In this document: in pieces, positions 22,363 to 23,154 of the stretch
Layout of the letters: each line of letters begins with the position of its first letter
Numbering within the stretch: position 1 is the first letter of the stretch
The notes under the pieces: generated by a model
What the model saw: the letters and a program-made list of their open reading frames with translations, nothing else
Told to the model about the DNA's origin: nothing
Databases searched by the model: none
Translations under genes and position numbers: made by a program
Assembly (NCBI GenBank): GCA_945637225.1
Contig: CALZDE010000006.1
Location: 1-23,154 of the forward strand
DNA from: an uncultured Selenomonadaceae bacterium
GTDB taxonomy: Bacteria; Bacillota; Negativicutes; Selenomonadales; Selenomonadaceae
Reading direction: 5' to 3'
DNA length: 23,154 nucleotides

Positions 22363-23154
22363 TCATATAGTACGCACATCTGCCTTCATAGCTTCATGAT
22401 ACTGCTTGCTCAGCCTGTTGCCTATTCCTGCCACCTTGGACTGCACAGCCATCAGCTTCAGCATTGTTTCGTGGATAATCCTGACATCATAGCCTAGCAC
22501 ATAGCCTATTTTCTCATCGGTATCATCCATCTTAATTGCTGGCAGTTCAAATTGCAAAGGATAGCCCTTTTCCGTAAGTATCTCCTTAAAAAGCTCGTAA
22601 TAGCTGTTAAAAAGCCCTGTCAGAGAATTTACTTCCTGCTGAAAGTTCTCCACTTCCGACTTTAGGGCTAACAATGCTTCCTTCTTTTCCTTAGCGGTAT
22701 CATCATTTTTTAAAGAAGCCTCTGACAGCTGATTTTGAAGTTCCTTCACTTCCTCCTCAGTAAGTGCGTTTTCTTCAGATGTTTTATTTTCCTCCGAAGA
22801 TTCTTCTCCAGCAGAAAATAATTTACCTATTTCAATAACAGACTCCCAAAAGCCATTGTTATCTTTTTTCTTTGGTGCAGGCTTTATACCAGCCTTGTCC
22901 AGCTTTTCCTTGATATTTTTATATTCTTCTTCTGCCCTTCGGTTAATGGTAAGCTTCTGACAATAAGCTTTGTAACAGCTGTCTACATTCTTGTCAAGCA
23001 CCTTGATATTATTATTGATAATGGAATAGCAGAGACTAGCCAGCTTTTTCCCTCGTGTAATTTCTGGAAGACTTTCACGAAGCTGTTTTAAGGCAAGTTC
23101 CTTTTTCCGCTTTTCCTTTTCCAGCATTTCTATTTCTTCACTATCAGAAAGCCA
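22363..23154 (-). CDS. Unrecognised coiled-coil protein (5' end probably outside window)
   Basis: I do not recognise this protein. From the first ATG (23127) it has 254 residues, but the frame stays open to the window edge (nine more codons: WLSDSEEIE) and no good ribosome site precedes that ATG, so the gene probably starts beyond the window. It is highly charged, without signal peptide or membrane helix. Two helical, coiled-coil-prone parts (about 1-80 and 125-185 from the ATG) flank a polar acidic segment (EESSEENKTSEENA), and the C-terminal part (about 190-254) looks folded. It is likely cytoplasmic. A strong terminator follows, so it belongs to a transcript separate from the lipid A genes. 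Confidence 0.6.
   Translation of the reverse strand, partial: WLSDSEEIEMLEKEKRKKELALKQLRESLPEITRGKKLASLCYSIINNNIKVLDKNVDSCYKAYCQKLTINRRAEEEYKNIKEKLDKAGIKPAPKKKDNNGFWESVIEIGKLFSAGEESSEENKTSEENALTEEEVKELQNQLSEASLKNDDTAKEKKEALLALKSEVENFQQEVNSLTGLFNSYYELFKEILTEKGYPLQFELPAIKMDDTDEKIGYVLGYDVRIIHETMLKLMAVQSKVAGIGNRLSKQYHEAMKADVRTI

Overview
Every recognisable gene in this window lies on the minus strand, so transcription runs from the right end (23154) to the left end (1). The content is an almost complete lipid A / KDO / LPS-transport gene set. It is followed by WecA/WecB-type polyprenyl-sugar genes and then the first two accessory genes of an F-type ATP synthase operon. A full LPS pathway combined with Firmicute-type features points to a diderm Firmicute of the class Negativicutes. 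Those features are a wecB-atpZ-atpI junction, LpxI (DUF1009) and a DUF3084 protein. The family is probably Selenomonadaceae-like with mid-range GC; the genus cannot be fixed from sequence alone.

Layout in the direction of transcription. (1) 23154-22363: an unrecognised coiled-coil protein whose frame is still open at the window edge; it ends at a strong intrinsic terminator (22300-22330). (2) First lipid A operon, 22157-18038: lpxL2, lpxC, fabZ, lpxA, lpxI. It has an extended -10 promoter in front and a clear intrinsic terminator behind (18001-18028). A 210-bp leader separates fabZ from lpxA. (3) Second operon, 17794-3650: lpxB, msbA, a waaA-lpxK gene fusion, kdsB, kdsA, kdsD, kdsC, lpxL1, lptC, lptA, lptB, a single lptF/lptG-type permease and a DUF3084 membrane coiled-coil gene. 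Gaps are -4 to 44 bp, so this looks like one transcript. It starts from an unusual intergenic region with a duplicated promoter-like block and three evenly spaced palindromes. (4) 3553-831: a small YqgF/RuvX-like RNase H-fold gene, wecA-like and wecB, with two predicted promoters. (5) 828-42: atpZ (translationally coupled to wecB) and atpI with its own promoter; atpB and the rest of the ATP synthase genes should follow to the left.

How the genes work together. LpxA, LpxC, LpxI and LpxB (LpxD is not in the window) make the tetraacyl disaccharide. The LpxK half of the fusion phosphorylates it and the WaaA half adds KDO. KdsD, KdsA, KdsC and KdsB make CMP-KDO. LpxL1 and LpxL2 add secondary acyl chains. 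MsbA flips the core-lipid A, and LptB, LptF/G, LptC and LptA move LPS across the periplasm; LptD and LptE are not here. FabZ ties the pathway to fatty acid synthesis. The most interesting points are the waaA-lpxK fusion, the DUF3084 coiled-coil protein at the end of the lpt genes, the palindrome array before lpxB, the possible RNA structure masking the lpxA ribosome site, and repeated use of TTG starts with strong Shine-Dalgarno sites. No tRNA, rRNA, CRISPR or insertion sequence was seen, and no gene-free stretch exceeds about 250 bp.
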